Origin: Epilithonimonas zeae
Lineage (GTDB): Bacteria > Bacteroidota > Bacteroidia > Flavobacteriales > Weeksellaceae
Length of the DNA: 64,000 nt
Assembly (NCBI RefSeq): GCF_023278365.1
Contig: NZ_CP075338.1
Coordinates: forward strand, 3,286,001 to 3,350,000
Direction: 5' to 3'
Under the pieces are notes generated by a model that made no database searches, was not told the origin of the DNA, and saw only the letters and a program-made list of their open reading frames with translations. A program made the translations under genes and the position numbers. Shown here one piece after another: positions 51,530-60,083 of this stretch. Within the stretch, counting starts at the first letter, position 1. Every line of letters starts with the position of its first letter.

Positions 51530-52351
51530 ATGGCAGAAGATAATTTGAATTACAATCCAACTTTGGATGAGATTGTATTCGAAAATAGAAATAAAGTATA
51601 TGGAGCCTATGATCTTAGGACTGCATATCCTAAAATGCTGACAAAATCTTTCCTAATTGGTACTGCTTTTTTCCTAGCTCTTGCAGTTTCTCCACTTGTA
51701 TATCTTAAGATTCAGCAAATGAATGCTAAGGATAAAGTGGAAGTAGAAGCGAAGTTGGTTGATATTTTGGAGGAAGAGCCAATCATCGAGCAACCTAAAG
51801 AAGAAGAGCCACCTCCACCACCTCCACCAAAAGAAGAGGAAAAGCAAGAGGTAATTCAGAACGTTGTTCCGGAACCTAAAAAAGCACCTAAAATTGAAAC
51901 ACCACCGCCGCCAATTACAAAACAATTGGAAACTACGACGGGGCTTCAAAACCAGGAAGGTGTAAAAACTCCGGTTTATGCACCACCTCCACCACCAGTA
52001 ACAGGTAAAGGAGTTGCAGCTGAGGTAAAACCAGTGACGAATGAGGTTTATGAATCTGTAGATCAAAATGCAGAATTCCCAGGTGGAACAAACTCATTTA
52101 GATCTAAATTCCAAAATAACTTTGACGCTAGTAATTTGGAAGGTGAAGGTACTTTGAAAACTGAGATTACTTTCGTTGTAGAAAAGGACGGATCTTTAAC
52201 TCAGGTTAAAGCAACTGGACCAAATTCAGATTTCAATAGAGAAGCTGAATCTACAGTAAAAGGAATTAAAACAAAATGGACTCCAGGTAAAGTTAACGGA
52301 CAGCCTGTAAGATCTAGATTTAGATTCCCAGTTACGATGAACTTCCAATAA
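51530..52351 (+). CDS. tonB: Energy transducer TonB
   Basis: A 273-residue TonB. Cytoplasmic N-terminus with the Bacteroidota motif IVFENRNKVYGAYDLR (about 14-29), one membrane helix (about 43-62), a Pro/Glu/Lys-rich periplasmic linker (about 83-160) with runs such as EEPPPPPPPKEEE, and the C-terminal TonB domain (about 180-273, FVVEKDGSLTQVKATG, and the closing RSRFRFPVTMNFQ). It passes the proton-motive force from ExbB/ExbD to receptors such as the one at 212-2593. A terminator follows at once. Confidence 0.94.
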   Translation: MAEDNLNYNPTLDEIVFENRNKVYGAYDLRTAYPKMLTKSFLIGTAFFLALAVSPLVYLKIQQMNAKDKVEVEAKLVDILEEEPIIEQPKEEEPPPPPPPKEEEKQEVIQNVVPEPKKAPKIETPPPPITKQLETTTGLQNQEGVKTPVYAPPPPPVTGKGVAAEVKPVTNEVYESVDQNAEFPGGTNSFRSKFQNNFDASNLEGEGTLKTEITFVVEKDGSLTQVKATGPNSDFNREAESTVKGIKTKWTPGKVNGQPVRSRFRFPVTMNFQ

Positions 52352-52376
52352 GGATTTAATTTGTAACATATTATAT

Positions 52377-52409
52377 AAAAGAGAAGTTTTTATAACTTCT
52401 CTTTTTTTA
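52377..52409 (+). terminator. Terminator after tonB
   Basis: AAAAGAGAAGTT / AACTTCTCTTTT, perfect 12-bp arms and a T-run; 25 nt after the tonB stop. A TAGATTTG box (52411-52418) begins 2 nt later. Confidence 0.85.
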
Positions 52410-52422
52410 TTAGATTTGTCTT

Positions 52423-52608
52423 ATGTTTAATTGGCTTTCTTTGATAACCGGACTTTTCTACATTGTTTTAGGAATTGTTGTTATCGTATATAAATTCTTC
52501 ATCGTTATTTTGGAACCTAATGTGGCTTATCCATTAGGCGGATTGCTTATGGCTTACGGAATCTTTCGTATAGTAAGAGCTATCATTTCATTAAAAAATA
52601 ATCAATAG
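52423..52608 (+). CDS. Small two-helix membrane protein
   Basis: A 61-residue protein with two hydrophobic helices: MFNWLSLITGLFYIVLGIVV (1-20) extending to about 32, and YPLGGLLMAYGIFRIVRAII (about 36-56), with a basic C-terminus. It overlaps no other gene, stops 2 nt before the PstS-like lipoprotein gene and follows a TAGATTTG promoter box, so it belongs to the PstS-like transcript and not to the Ton transcript, if the terminator works. Such short genes in this position are conserved in my recollection of related genomes. Function unknown. Confidence 0.75.
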   Translation: MFNWLSLITGLFYIVLGIVVIVYKFFIVILEPNVAYPLGGLLMAYGIFRIVRAIISLKNNQ

Positions 52609-52610
52609 AA

Positions 52611-53483
52611 ATGAAAAAAATCTTTTTCCTGCTCGTAGCAACTTTTGCTATTGCTATTTCGTGTTCCAAAGAGAAACCGAAAGAAATTGATACACCTAAC
52701 AAAGGTGAAATAACGATAGAGACCGATGAGTCTTTTAAAAGTGTGATAGAAGCTTTGACAGAAAGATATATGGCACTTAATCCTGATACAAAAATCAATG
52801 TTGTTATCAAAAAAGAGGATTTTGGGTTATTGGATTTGTTGGATAGAAAAGCAAGAGTTGTTGTGATGTCCAGAGAGCTTTCTGTTAAGGAAAAAGAAGC
52901 TTATGATAAAAAAATAGATTTGCCCTGGCTTCCAGGTAAATTTGCAGCTGATGCAGTGCTTTTTGTCGTTCCAAAAGATTCACCATTGGAGTCTATATCT
53001 ATGGATGAGATTTCTAATGAACTTTCATCAGACAAAAAAAGGCTAATATTTGATGGAACCAATTCAAGCAATCTCAATTTTATTGCTCAAAAATTTAAAA
53101 AGAATCCGGGAGATCTTAAGTTTTCTATCATCAACGGAAATGAAAATGTAGCGGAACAATTGAAGAATTATCCGGATAAAATTGGTGTGATTAGTTATAA
53201 CACAATCAGTAGGCCTTTTGGAGAAGAAGCAACAAAACTGAGGAATGAATTAAAAGTTCTTAAAGTTGTTAAAGACAATAAAGCCTATGAAGTTTCTTCT
53301 GAAAATCTGAAAGATATGACTTATCCTTTTACCAGAGTTTTGTATTTCTTAAGCAACGAAGCTTACTATGGATTAGGGAATGGTTTTATCAGATTTTCTT
53401 GTCAGCAATTGGGACAGATTGTTGTTGAAAAAGAAGGACTTCAGCCCTACAATATCTTCAGAAGAGAAGTTCAGATGAGATGA
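52611..53483 (+). CDS. PstS-like phosphate-binding lipoprotein
   Basis: A 290-residue lipoprotein (lipobox AISC, Cys 18) with a periplasmic binding protein type II fold. GEITIETDESFKSVIEALTE (about 32-51), VVMSRELSVKEKEAYDKK, KFAADAVLFVVPKDSPLESI, and FDGTNSSNLNFI resemble PstS/SphX. No pstC, pstA or pstB is near, so it may not serve an ABC importer. Its place after the Ton locus and before a TPR protein is a conserved flavobacterial pattern, as I recall. A periplasmic ligand-sensing or binding role beside the Ton system is inference. Confidence 0.8.
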   Translation: MKKIFFLLVATFAIAISCSKEKPKEIDTPNKGEITIETDESFKSVIEALTERYMALNPDTKINVVIKKEDFGLLDLLDRKARVVVMSRELSVKEKEAYDKKIDLPWLPGKFAADAVLFVVPKDSPLESISMDEISNELSSDKKRLIFDGTNSSNLNFIAQKFKKNPGDLKFSIINGNENVAEQLKNYPDKIGVISYNTISRPFGEEATKLRNELKVLKVVKDNKAYEVSSENLKDMTYPFTRVLYFLSNEAYYGLGNGFIRFSCQQLGQIVVEKEGLQPYNIFRREVQMR

Positions 53484-53583
53484 TTTAATTTTTAATATTT
53501 ATTTAACAGAAGATTTAAATTTAATTATCTATTTTGGTCTAAATATTGACATTAAAACCAGAATTTTACAGTTACGAAAAAAA

Positions 53584-55245
53584 ATGAAAAAAGAGAATAT
53601 AATGAATTTATCAAAAAAAATTGCTGTAACAGCAGCAGTCGGCTTTTTTACTAGTTTTAGTTTTGCACAATCTGTTCAGGACGGGATTAACTTTGTAGAT
53701 AGCCAAAAATATGCGAAAGCAAAACAAAACTACACAGATCTTATCAATCAAAATCCTAAAGATGCGAATAACTATTTCTATTTAGGTAATACATATTTAA
53801 CTCAATTCGACCCTAATTTTGATTTAGCAAAAGAAAGCTTTGACAAAGGTCTGGCAGCTGATCCAAAAAGTTATTTGAACAAATTAGGCTTGGCTTCTGT
53901 GAAATTAGGTAAAGGAGACAAGTCTGCTATCACGGAAATTCAGCAGATTGTAAAAGATTCTAAAGAAAAAGATGCAGAAGTTCTTTTCAGAGCTGGTGAA
54001 GCATTGACATTATTTGAAAAATACAGTGCACCGGATTTAGCAATAACGTTCTTGAACAAAGCTGTTGAAAGAGCTCAAAAAGCTGGTGTTCCTGCTAATT
54101 ACTATTATTCTTTGGGTGATGCTTACAGAATTAAAAAAGACCCGGGAAATGCAATGACTGCTTATGATAAAGCAGAAGCTGTTGCTAAAAATAAAGCTTC
54201 GGTTTATACAAGAAAAGGAACACTTTGGATTGCTGCTCAACAATGGCAACAAGCTAAAACTAATATTGATAAAGCGATTGCTGTAGATCCAACTTATGCG
54301 CCGGCTTACAAAGCTCTAGCAGGATTTAATATCAAATATCAGAAAAATGCGGAAGCAACTCAGAATTTGATTAATTATACCAAATATGCAGATGAGGATC
54401 CATATACTCAATTAGAGATTGCAAAACTTTATTTTTCTAATGACGATTATGCTAATGCAAAATCGACTTTGGATTCTGTATTCGATAAAGTAGATGATCC
54501 TATCAAATATAAATTGAGAGCTTATATCCAATATGGTGAAGCTAAATATGCAGATGCACAGCAGAGTATTAATACTTTCTTGTCTCAGGCAGATAAGTCA
54601 AGAGTTCAGGCTTCTGACGAAGGTTTGCAAGGTTTGATTGCTGCAGGTCTAGCAAAAGATGAGAAAGACTCAGCTAAAAAAGCACAATTAGAAGCTACTT
54701 CCCAACAGAAAATTGCTATTGCAAAAAATGCAAAAGATGAAACAATGAACTGGGACGAAGAGCTTGGCAAAATCAAAGGTGGATTGGTTGGTGTTTCTGC
54801 AGATGCAGGCGGAACTTCACCAGAAATCGAAGCTCTGAAAGCCAAAGTTGCTGCAAATGCTCAGGATACAGATGCCATTTATAAATTAGCTCAAGCTTAT
54901 CAGGACATCAAAAACTGGAATGGTGCTATTTTAACTTGGCAGAAAATGATAACATTACTTCCTACTTGGGAGCCTGCTTATTATAGTCAAGGTTATGCTT
55001 ATCAACAAGCTGGAAGCCAAGAATTAGCTTCTGCTGCATACCAAAAATATATTGATACATTATTGGCTAAGCCAGCAGCAGACCAAGAAGCGAACAAAGA
55101 AACAATGTCTTATGCTTATTTCGCAATTGCATTTATAGCAAAAGACAGTGATAAAGAAAAAGCGAAAGCTAATGTTGCTAAGTCGTTAGCTCTTAATCCA
55201 ACTTATGCAGATGCACTTTCTCTGCAAAAAGCTCTTAATCAATAA
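53584..55245 (+). CDS. Exported tetratricopeptide-repeat protein
   Basis: A 553-residue protein with a signal peptide (about 1-29, ending SFAQ; an alternative ATG at 53602 removes six residues and still leaves a signal). TPR units run over nearly the whole length: for example GINFVDSQKYAKAKQNYTDL, NNYFYLGNTYLTQFDPNFDL and YKALAGFNIKYQKNAEATQN. A linker at about 395-420 (GGTSPEIEALKAK) splits two TPR arrays. It probably holds a protein complex in the periplasm or at the outer membrane. It lies 100 nt after the PstS-like gene and ends at a terminator. Confidence 0.87.
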   Translation: MKKENIMNLSKKIAVTAAVGFFTSFSFAQSVQDGINFVDSQKYAKAKQNYTDLINQNPKDANNYFYLGNTYLTQFDPNFDLAKESFDKGLAADPKSYLNKLGLASVKLGKGDKSAITEIQQIVKDSKEKDAEVLFRAGEALTLFEKYSAPDLAITFLNKAVERAQKAGVPANYYYSLGDAYRIKKDPGNAMTAYDKAEAVAKNKASVYTRKGTLWIAAQQWQQAKTNIDKAIAVDPTYAPAYKALAGFNIKYQKNAEATQNLINYTKYADEDPYTQLEIAKLYFSNDDYANAKSTLDSVFDKVDDPIKYKLRAYIQYGEAKYADAQQSINTFLSQADKSRVQASDEGLQGLIAAGLAKDEKDSAKKAQLEATSQQKIAIAKNAKDETMNWDEELGKIKGGLVGVSADAGGTSPEIEALKAKVAANAQDTDAIYKLAQAYQDIKNWNGAILTWQKMITLLPTWEPAYYSQGYAYQQAGSQELASAAYQKYIDTLLAKPAADQEANKETMSYAYFAIAFIAKDSDKEKAKANVAKSLALNPTYADALSLQKALNQ

Positions 55246-55265
55246 TATCAATTAGATTAATATTA

Positions 55266-55300
55266 AACTTCCCAATTCTTGAAATTGGGAAGTTTTGTTT
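55266..55300 (+). terminator. Terminator after the TPR gene
   Basis: AACTTCCCAATT / AATTGGGAAGTT, 12-bp arms, loop CTTGA, then T-run. The right arm contains the TTG of the following promoter. Confidence 0.85.
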
Positions 55301-55312
55301 TTAGTAATTTTG
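55285..55312 (+). promoter_or_regulatory. Promoter of bshB1, overlapping a terminator
   Basis: TTG at 55285-55287 (inside the terminator stem), 17-nt spacer, TAATTTTG at 55305-55312, ATG at 55330. Confidence 0.6.
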
Positions 55313-55329
55313 TGCAAAAATATTTTGAT

Positions 55330-56052
55330 ATGAAATGTGATTTTCTTGCAATAGGAGCACATCCGGATGATGTGGAATTAGGTTGTGGAGGAACAATTAT
55401 AAAATTAATTTCTGAAGGAAAAACAATTAGTGTTATTGATTTAACAGAAGGCGAACTAGGAACCAGAGGAACCGCTGAAACACGCGCTGAAGAAGCTGCC
55501 GCTGCCGCAAAAATCTTAGGAATAAGTTCAAGAGAAAATCTTAAGCTGAAAGATGGCTTCCTTAATAATTCGGAGGAGTATCAACTTAAAATTGTCGAAA
55601 AAATAAGAAAATACAGACCTGAAATTGTCTTAGCAAATGCAATCGATGACAGACATCCTGATCATGCAAAAGCTGCAAAATTAGTTTCTGATGCTTGTTT
55701 TCTTTCAGGTTTGAAGAAAATAGAAACTTTTGAAGATGGTCAGCCACAAGAAGTCTGGAGACCCAAACATATCTTCCATTATATCCAATGGAAAAATGTT
55801 GTTCCAGAGTTTGTGATTGATATTTCCGGATTTATGGAGCAAAAAGTCGAAGCTTGTTTAGCATATAAGACACAATTTTATAATCCGGAATCCAATGAGC
55901 CGATTACACCAATTGCAACAAAAGATTTTCTGGAGAGCTTGACTTACAGAGCACAAGACTTAGGAAGACTCTCCGGAGTAGAATATGCGGAGGGCTTTAC
56001 AACCGAAAAATTGATTGCTCTGAAAAATTTCGATGGAATTATTTGTGATTAA
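55330..56052 (+). CDS. bshB1: Bacillithiol biosynthesis deacetylase BshB1
   Basis: Zinc hydrolase of 240 residues that removes acetyl from GlcNAc-malate, the second step of bacillithiol synthesis. LAIGAHPDDVELGCGG (about 5-20) gives the HPDD metal ligands and catalytic Asp; DRHPDHAKAAKLVS (about 103-116) gives the third. The segment TEGELGTRGTAETRAEEA is typical of BshB1. I use ATG 55330 because an earlier start reads through the terminator hairpin. bshA and bshC are not in the window. A tRNA gene follows. Confidence 0.93.
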   Translation: MKCDFLAIGAHPDDVELGCGGTIIKLISEGKTISVIDLTEGELGTRGTAETRAEEAAAAAKILGISSRENLKLKDGFLNNSEEYQLKIVEKIRKYRPEIVLANAIDDRHPDHAKAAKLVSDACFLSGLKKIETFEDGQPQEVWRPKHIFHYIQWKNVVPEFVIDISGFMEQKVEACLAYKTQFYNPESNEPITPIATKDFLESLTYRAQDLGRLSGVEYAEGFTTEKLIALKNFDGIICD

Positions 56053-56087
56053 TAAAGAAAATATTATATATTTGCACACGCAAAAAC

Positions 56088-56162
56088 GGTGATTGTAGCT
56101 CAGTTGGTTAGAGCGCCGGATTGTGGTTCCGGAGGTCGGGGGTTCGAGACCCCTCATTCACC
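56088..56162 (+). tRNA. tRNA-His (GTG)
   Basis: A full cloverleaf with G(-1) at 56088. Acceptor GTGATTG/CATTCAC (with a U-U mismatch at position 5-68), D arm GCTC/GAGC, anticodon loop TTGTGGT (56121-56127, anticodon GTG at 56123-56125) between CCGGA and TCCGG, T arm GGGGG/CCCCT with TTCGAGA loop. The 3' CCA does not appear to be encoded. A terminator follows. Confidence 0.96.
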
Positions 56163-56170
56163 CACAGATA

Positions 56171-56200
56171 AAGCATTTCATAAAAATGAAATGCTTTTTT
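56171..56200 (+). terminator. Terminator after tRNA-His
   Basis: AAGCATTTCAT / ATGAAATGCTT, loop of 4 nt, then a T-run. Confidence 0.85.
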
Positions 56201-56231
56201 TATTATCTCCAAATTTTCATAGTTAAATGAT

Positions 56232-56263
56232 AAAAAAGGCGCATTCTAAAATGCGCTTTTTTT
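56232..56263 (-). terminator. Terminator after the PUR-domain gene
   Basis: AAAAAGGCGCATT / AATGCGCTTTTTT with a 4-nt loop; T-run on the minus strand, 5 nt beyond the gene end. Confidence 0.8.
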
Positions 56264-56267
56264 GTTT

Positions 56268-56603
56268 TTAAACTTCGTCGTCTGACTCTATTGTAAAAGA
56301 TTTGGATTTGAAGTCTTTATCGTGTCTTTCAGAGATCACATCTTCGCCTTTCTGCTGGATGATAAAGTCTGTAGATTCATTGAATAATTCCTGGAAACTT
56401 TTGAAATCCTCTTTGTAAAGATAGATTTTGTGTTTTTCAAAAGTTGCCTCACCGTTTTCCCCGAAGTTTTTCTTACTTTCTGTAATGGTCAAATAATAAT
56501 CACCCGCCTTTGTCTCCCGCACATCAAAGAAATAAGTTCTTCTTCCTGCTTTCAACACTTTAGTGAAAATCTCATTCTCATGTCGTTCCTTAAATTCACT
56601 CAT
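56268..56603 (-). CDS. PUR-alpha-like nucleic-acid binding protein (DUF3276)
   Basis: A 111-residue protein with one PUR repeat: NEIFTKVLKAGRRTYFFDVR (about 9-28), DYYLTITESKK, and HKIYLYKEDFKSFQELFNES (about 56-75). This matches the DUF3276 family, whose Borrelia relative BpuR binds DNA and RNA. The protein likely binds single-stranded nucleic acids and may be a gene regulator. The acidic C-terminus (ESDDEV) is a family trait. ATG 56603 has a good promoter 31 nt upstream; a TTG at 56636 is rejected because it would lie over the promoter box. Confidence 0.88.
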   Translation of the reverse strand: MSEFKERHENEIFTKVLKAGRRTYFFDVRETKAGDYYLTITESKKNFGENGEATFEKHKIYLYKEDFKSFQELFNESTDFIIQQKGEDVISERHDKDFKSKSFTIESDDEV

Positions 56604-56633
56604 TGTTAAATATTTTTTAGAAATCTGTTTTAA

Positions 56634-56662
56634 CAAATATAACAGAATTCTCGGAATTTCAA
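56634..56662 (-). promoter_or_regulatory. Promoter of the PUR-domain gene
   Basis: Minus strand TTG (56662-56660), 18-nt spacer, TATATTTG (56641-56634). Confidence 0.7.
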
Positions 56663-56742
56663 AATATTTTGTTAAAAAAATCTGTTAAATGAGCTTTTTT
56701 CTTAAAATTTTAATAAAAATATTATTGATATTGTAGTTGAAT

Positions 56743-58431
56743 TTAATTGAGATATAAAATTTCGTCAGCTCTTTTCGCGCTTGATTCTCTGTGAGTTATT
56801 ATGATAGAAGTAGTAGTTTTGATGTCGTTATCAATATTCTGCAAGATGTTTTCCTCTGTTTCTGTATCCAAGGCAGAAAGACAATCATCAAAGATTAGAA
56901 TATTCGGTTGTTTTATCATCGCTCTGGCAATGCAAATTCTCTGTTTCTGCCCACCAGAAAGCATTACACCGCGTTCGCCAACCATCGTTTTGTATTGCTC
57001 TTTGAACTCTTCTATATTTTTGTGGACATCTGCTTTTTTCGCCATTTCTACCACCAAGTCACGATTTGGGTTATCAACAGCGAATCCAATATTGTTCTCT
57101 ATCGTATCAGAAAAAAGATAACTTTCTTGTGGTGTATAGCCTAATTGGTCTCGATAAAGTTTCAGATTATGAGTTTTCAGATTCTTTCCATCGATGAGGA
57201 TTTCACCTTCATCCGGGTCAATTAGTCGGCAAAGCAATTGTGCAATGGTAGATTTTCCACTTCCGGTTTTACCCATTATTGCGAGAGATTTTCCAGCGTC
57301 AATTTTAAAACTTAGATTTTCGATAGCTTTGATTCCTGTATTTGGATAAGTGTAACTCACATTTCGGAATTCAATTTCTCCAGTGATTGGATAAACTTCA
57401 TTATTGGTATTAATAATATCAGATTTCATATCCAAAAACTCATTGACACGTTGCATACTGGCATCTGCTCTTTGATTGACAGAAGTTACCCAGCCCAACA
57501 TCGAGAAAGGAAAAATCAACATATTAATGTACATAAAGAAATCTGCAATTGTTCCGACACTCATTTCTCCTGCAATATATTTTTGTCCGCCAATGTATAG
57601 AATCGCTACATTAAGAAGTCCGATAACGAAAATGATAATCGTGAAAAAGTAAGCCTCAGTTCTGGCTAAGTCAAGTGCTTTGTCCTGATAATCTTTTACT
57701 TTGATTCCATAATTTTTCTCAATATATCTTTCTTTGCTAAAGAACTTCACTACACGGATCCCCGAAAAACTGTCTTGTACAAAAGTTGAAATGCCGGACT
57801 GGCTTTTCTGCATTACCTTCGATTTTTTATTAATAATGTCGCTCACTTTGTAGATTCCGTAAGACAGAATTGGTAGCGGAACCAAAGTCCAAAGCGTCAT
57901 CTGCAAATCCGTCATAAACATATAAGAGCTGGTAATGATCAACAAAATAATCAAATTCACAACGTACATTACGCCAGGACCGAGATACATTCTGATGGCC
58001 ACAACGTCCTCACTCAATCGGTTCAGCAGGTCTCCAATTGTTGTCTTTTTGTAATCTGTGATGGAAAGTTCCTGATAATGGCGATAGATTTTGTTCTTCA
58101 ATTCATATTCAATTCTTCTGGATGCCACAATAATGGTTTGTCTCATCATAAATGTGAAAAAACCAGAAAGCAGGGAACAGCCAATTAAAATTCCGGAATT
58201 GATGAAAATTATTCTGAAGTAAGTCCAGTTATTTTTAACATTATCAATGATATTAAGGTCAGATGATAGGTTTAATGTTGAGTAATTTTTTTCGATAATA
58301 TTGATAGTCTGTCCGATATATTGGATTTTGTAGATCGCAAAAAAGTTACTCAGAATGATGAATAAAAATCCCCAAAAAAGTAAGACGCGATGTTTCCAGA
58401 AATAGGGATTCAGTGTTTTTAAAGCTTTCAT
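56743..58431 (-). CDS. ABC exporter, ATP-binding/permease fusion (MdlA/YheI-like)
   Basis: A 562-residue half transporter. The membrane domain (about 15-310) has six helices; the ATPase domain (about 335-562) has Walker A IMGKTGSGKSTIAQLL (about 370-385), the Q-loop QLGYTPQES, the signature LSGGQKQRICIARAM, Walker B with ILIFDDCLSALD (about 500-511), and the H-loop ITHRES. The residue after Walker B is Asp, not the catalytic Glu. This is seen in one half of heterodimeric exporters (such as MdlA/YheI types), so a second subunit is expected elsewhere. Substrate unknown. It is a single gene; TAATTTTG at 58462-58469 (minus) is the promoter candidate. Confidence 0.9.
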   Translation of the reverse strand: MKALKTLNPYFWKHRVLLFWGFLFIILSNFFAIYKIQYIGQTINIIEKNYSTLNLSSDLNIIDNVKNNWTYFRIIFINSGILIGCSLLSGFFTFMMRQTIIVASRRIEYELKNKIYRHYQELSITDYKKTTIGDLLNRLSEDVVAIRMYLGPGVMYVVNLIILLIITSSYMFMTDLQMTLWTLVPLPILSYGIYKVSDIINKKSKVMQKSQSGISTFVQDSFSGIRVVKFFSKERYIEKNYGIKVKDYQDKALDLARTEAYFFTIIIFVIGLLNVAILYIGGQKYIAGEMSVGTIADFFMYINMLIFPFSMLGWVTSVNQRADASMQRVNEFLDMKSDIINTNNEVYPITGEIEFRNVSYTYPNTGIKAIENLSFKIDAGKSLAIMGKTGSGKSTIAQLLCRLIDPDEGEILIDGKNLKTHNLKLYRDQLGYTPQESYLFSDTIENNIGFAVDNPNRDLVVEMAKKADVHKNIEEFKEQYKTMVGERGVMLSGGQKQRICIARAMIKQPNILIFDDCLSALDTETEENILQNIDNDIKTTTSIIITHRESSAKRADEILYLN

Positions 58432-58573
58432 TTTTTACACTTTGATTTTCCAAAGTCTTTGCAAAATTAATGATTTAAAATTTCAGAAAAGACTTTAAAA
58501 GCAGATTTGAGATTTCTTAACAAATGATAAGATATTTAAAAAATGACGAGGCACAGAAGTTGACATTTATCAC

Positions 58574-58581
58574 TAATTTTG
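58574..58581 (+). promoter_or_regulatory. Candidate -7 box of mqo
   Basis: TAATTTTG, 20 nt before the ATG. No well-spaced TTG. Confidence 0.45.
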
Positions 58582-58601
58582 TATCCGAAAAATCTAAATA
58601 A

Positions 58602-60083
58602 ATGAATCCAAAACCTAAATACGATATTGCGTTGGTAGGCGGTGGAATTATGAGTGCAACTTTGGCAACAATGCTTCACGAATTTGACCCGAGTCTGGAA
58701 ATTGCAATTTTCGAAAGACTGGAAAAAGTGGCCAAAGAGAGTTCTTCTGCTTGGAACAACGCTGGAACAGGACATTCTGCTTTCTGCGAACTGAATTATA
58801 CGCCTGAGAAAGAAGGCAAAATCGATATCAAAAAAGCGGAATATATCGCAGAACAATTTGAAGTTTCTAAGCAATTCTGGTCTTATTTAATCAACAAAGG
58901 AATTATTGACAATCCGAAGGAATTCATCAATTCCTGTACACATATGAGCTTCGTCTTTGGAGAAAAGGATGTGAATTATCTTAAGAAAAGGCACGAAGCT
59001 TTGCAAAAATCACCTTTGTTCCAAGGAATGGAATATTCTGATAATCATCAACAATTAGAAGAATGGCTTCCGCTAATGATGCAGAAAAGAATGGCGACAG
59101 ACAAACTGGCTGCTACGAAAATGGATCAGGGAACCGATGTCGATTTTGGAAGTTTAACTACGAAATTGATAGACCATCTCAAAAAAACGGAGTCTGTAGA
59201 AGTTTTCACTTACCACGAAGTAAAAGATGTGGAAGCGGATGGGAACGGAGGCTGGAATCTGAAAGTGAAAGACAGACAGAACCTACATAAACAAACTGTG
59301 AATGCAAAATTTGTTTTCATTGGTGCTGGTGGATACGCACTTCCACTTTTGGAAAGTTCTGGAATTGAAGAAAGCAAAGGTTACGGTGGTTTCCCTGTGA
59401 GTGGACAATGGCTGGTAACAACCAATCCTGAGTTAGTGGAAAAACATCACGCAAAGGTTTATACACAAGCAACTGTTGGTGCTCCGCCAATGTCAGTTCC
59501 GCATCTTGACCTAAGAATTATTGATGGTCAAAAAGCATTGTTGTTTGGACCTTTTGCAGGATTTTCGACTAAGTTTTTGAAAGAAGGAAGTTATCTGGAT
59601 TTGCCGGAAAGCGTGAATTTCAAAAATATCCGTTCTCTGTTTGGCGCTTGGTGGCACAATATGCCTTTGACAAGATATTTGATTCAGCAGGTGACGATGA
59701 GCAAATCTCAGAGAATGTCGCACCTGAGAGACTTTGTGAAAGATGCCAAAGAAGAAGATTGGGAATTGAAACACGCCGGACAAAGAGTTCAAATTATCAA
59801 AAAAGACAGATTCGAAGGTGGAAGATTGGAGTTCGGGACAGAAGTGGTTGTGAACAAAGACAAAAATATCGCATCACTTTTGGGGGCATCTCCGGGAGCT
59901 AGTACTTCTGCATTTGCAATGATCATGGTTTTGGAAAACTGTTTTGCTGATAAGTTGAAAACCGATTGGAAAAACAAATTGGTAGAAATGGTTCCTAGTT
60001 ATGGGAAGAAATTAGCAGAACATCCGGAACTCATCAACGAAATAAGAGATTATTCTAAAGAGAAATTAGAATTGGAATATTAA
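58602..60083 (+). CDS. mqo: Malate dehydrogenase (quinone)
   Basis: FAD-dependent, membrane-associated oxidation of malate to oxaloacetate with electrons to quinone. 493 residues. The dinucleotide-binding start YDIALVGGGIMSATLATML (about 7-25), SSAWNNAGTGHSAFCELNYTP (about 47-67; a Mqo hallmark), the GYGGFPVSGQW segment, and the C-terminal GASPGASTSAFAM for FAD are present. It overlaps the next small ORF by 1 nt, so both are coupled. This provides a TCA-cycle route in parallel to, or in place of, NAD-malate dehydrogenase. Confidence 0.95.
   Translation: MNPKPKYDIALVGGGIMSATLATMLHEFDPSLEIAIFERLEKVAKESSSAWNNAGTGHSAFCELNYTPEKEGKIDIKKAEYIAEQFEVSKQFWSYLINKGIIDNPKEFINSCTHMSFVFGEKDVNYLKKRHEALQKSPLFQGMEYSDNHQQLEEWLPLMMQKRMATDKLAATKMDQGTDVDFGSLTTKLIDHLKKTESVEVFTYHEVKDVEADGNGGWNLKVKDRQNLHKQTVNAKFVFIGAGGYALPLLESSGIEESKGYGGFPVSGQWLVTTNPELVEKHHAKVYTQATVGAPPMSVPHLDLRIIDGQKALLFGPFAGFSTKFLKEGSYLDLPESVNFKNIRSLFGAWWHNMPLTRYLIQQVTMSKSQRMSHLRDFVKDAKEEDWELKHAGQRVQIIKKDRFEGGRLEFGTEVVVNKDKNIASLLGASPGASTSAFAMIMVLENCFADKLKTDWKNKLVEMVPSYGKKLAEHPELINEIRDYSKEKLELEY

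Noticed and set aside
55279-55329. Longer bshB1 start
   Set aside because: It would begin within the upstream terminator hairpin and before the promoter; the family starts at the ATG at 55330.
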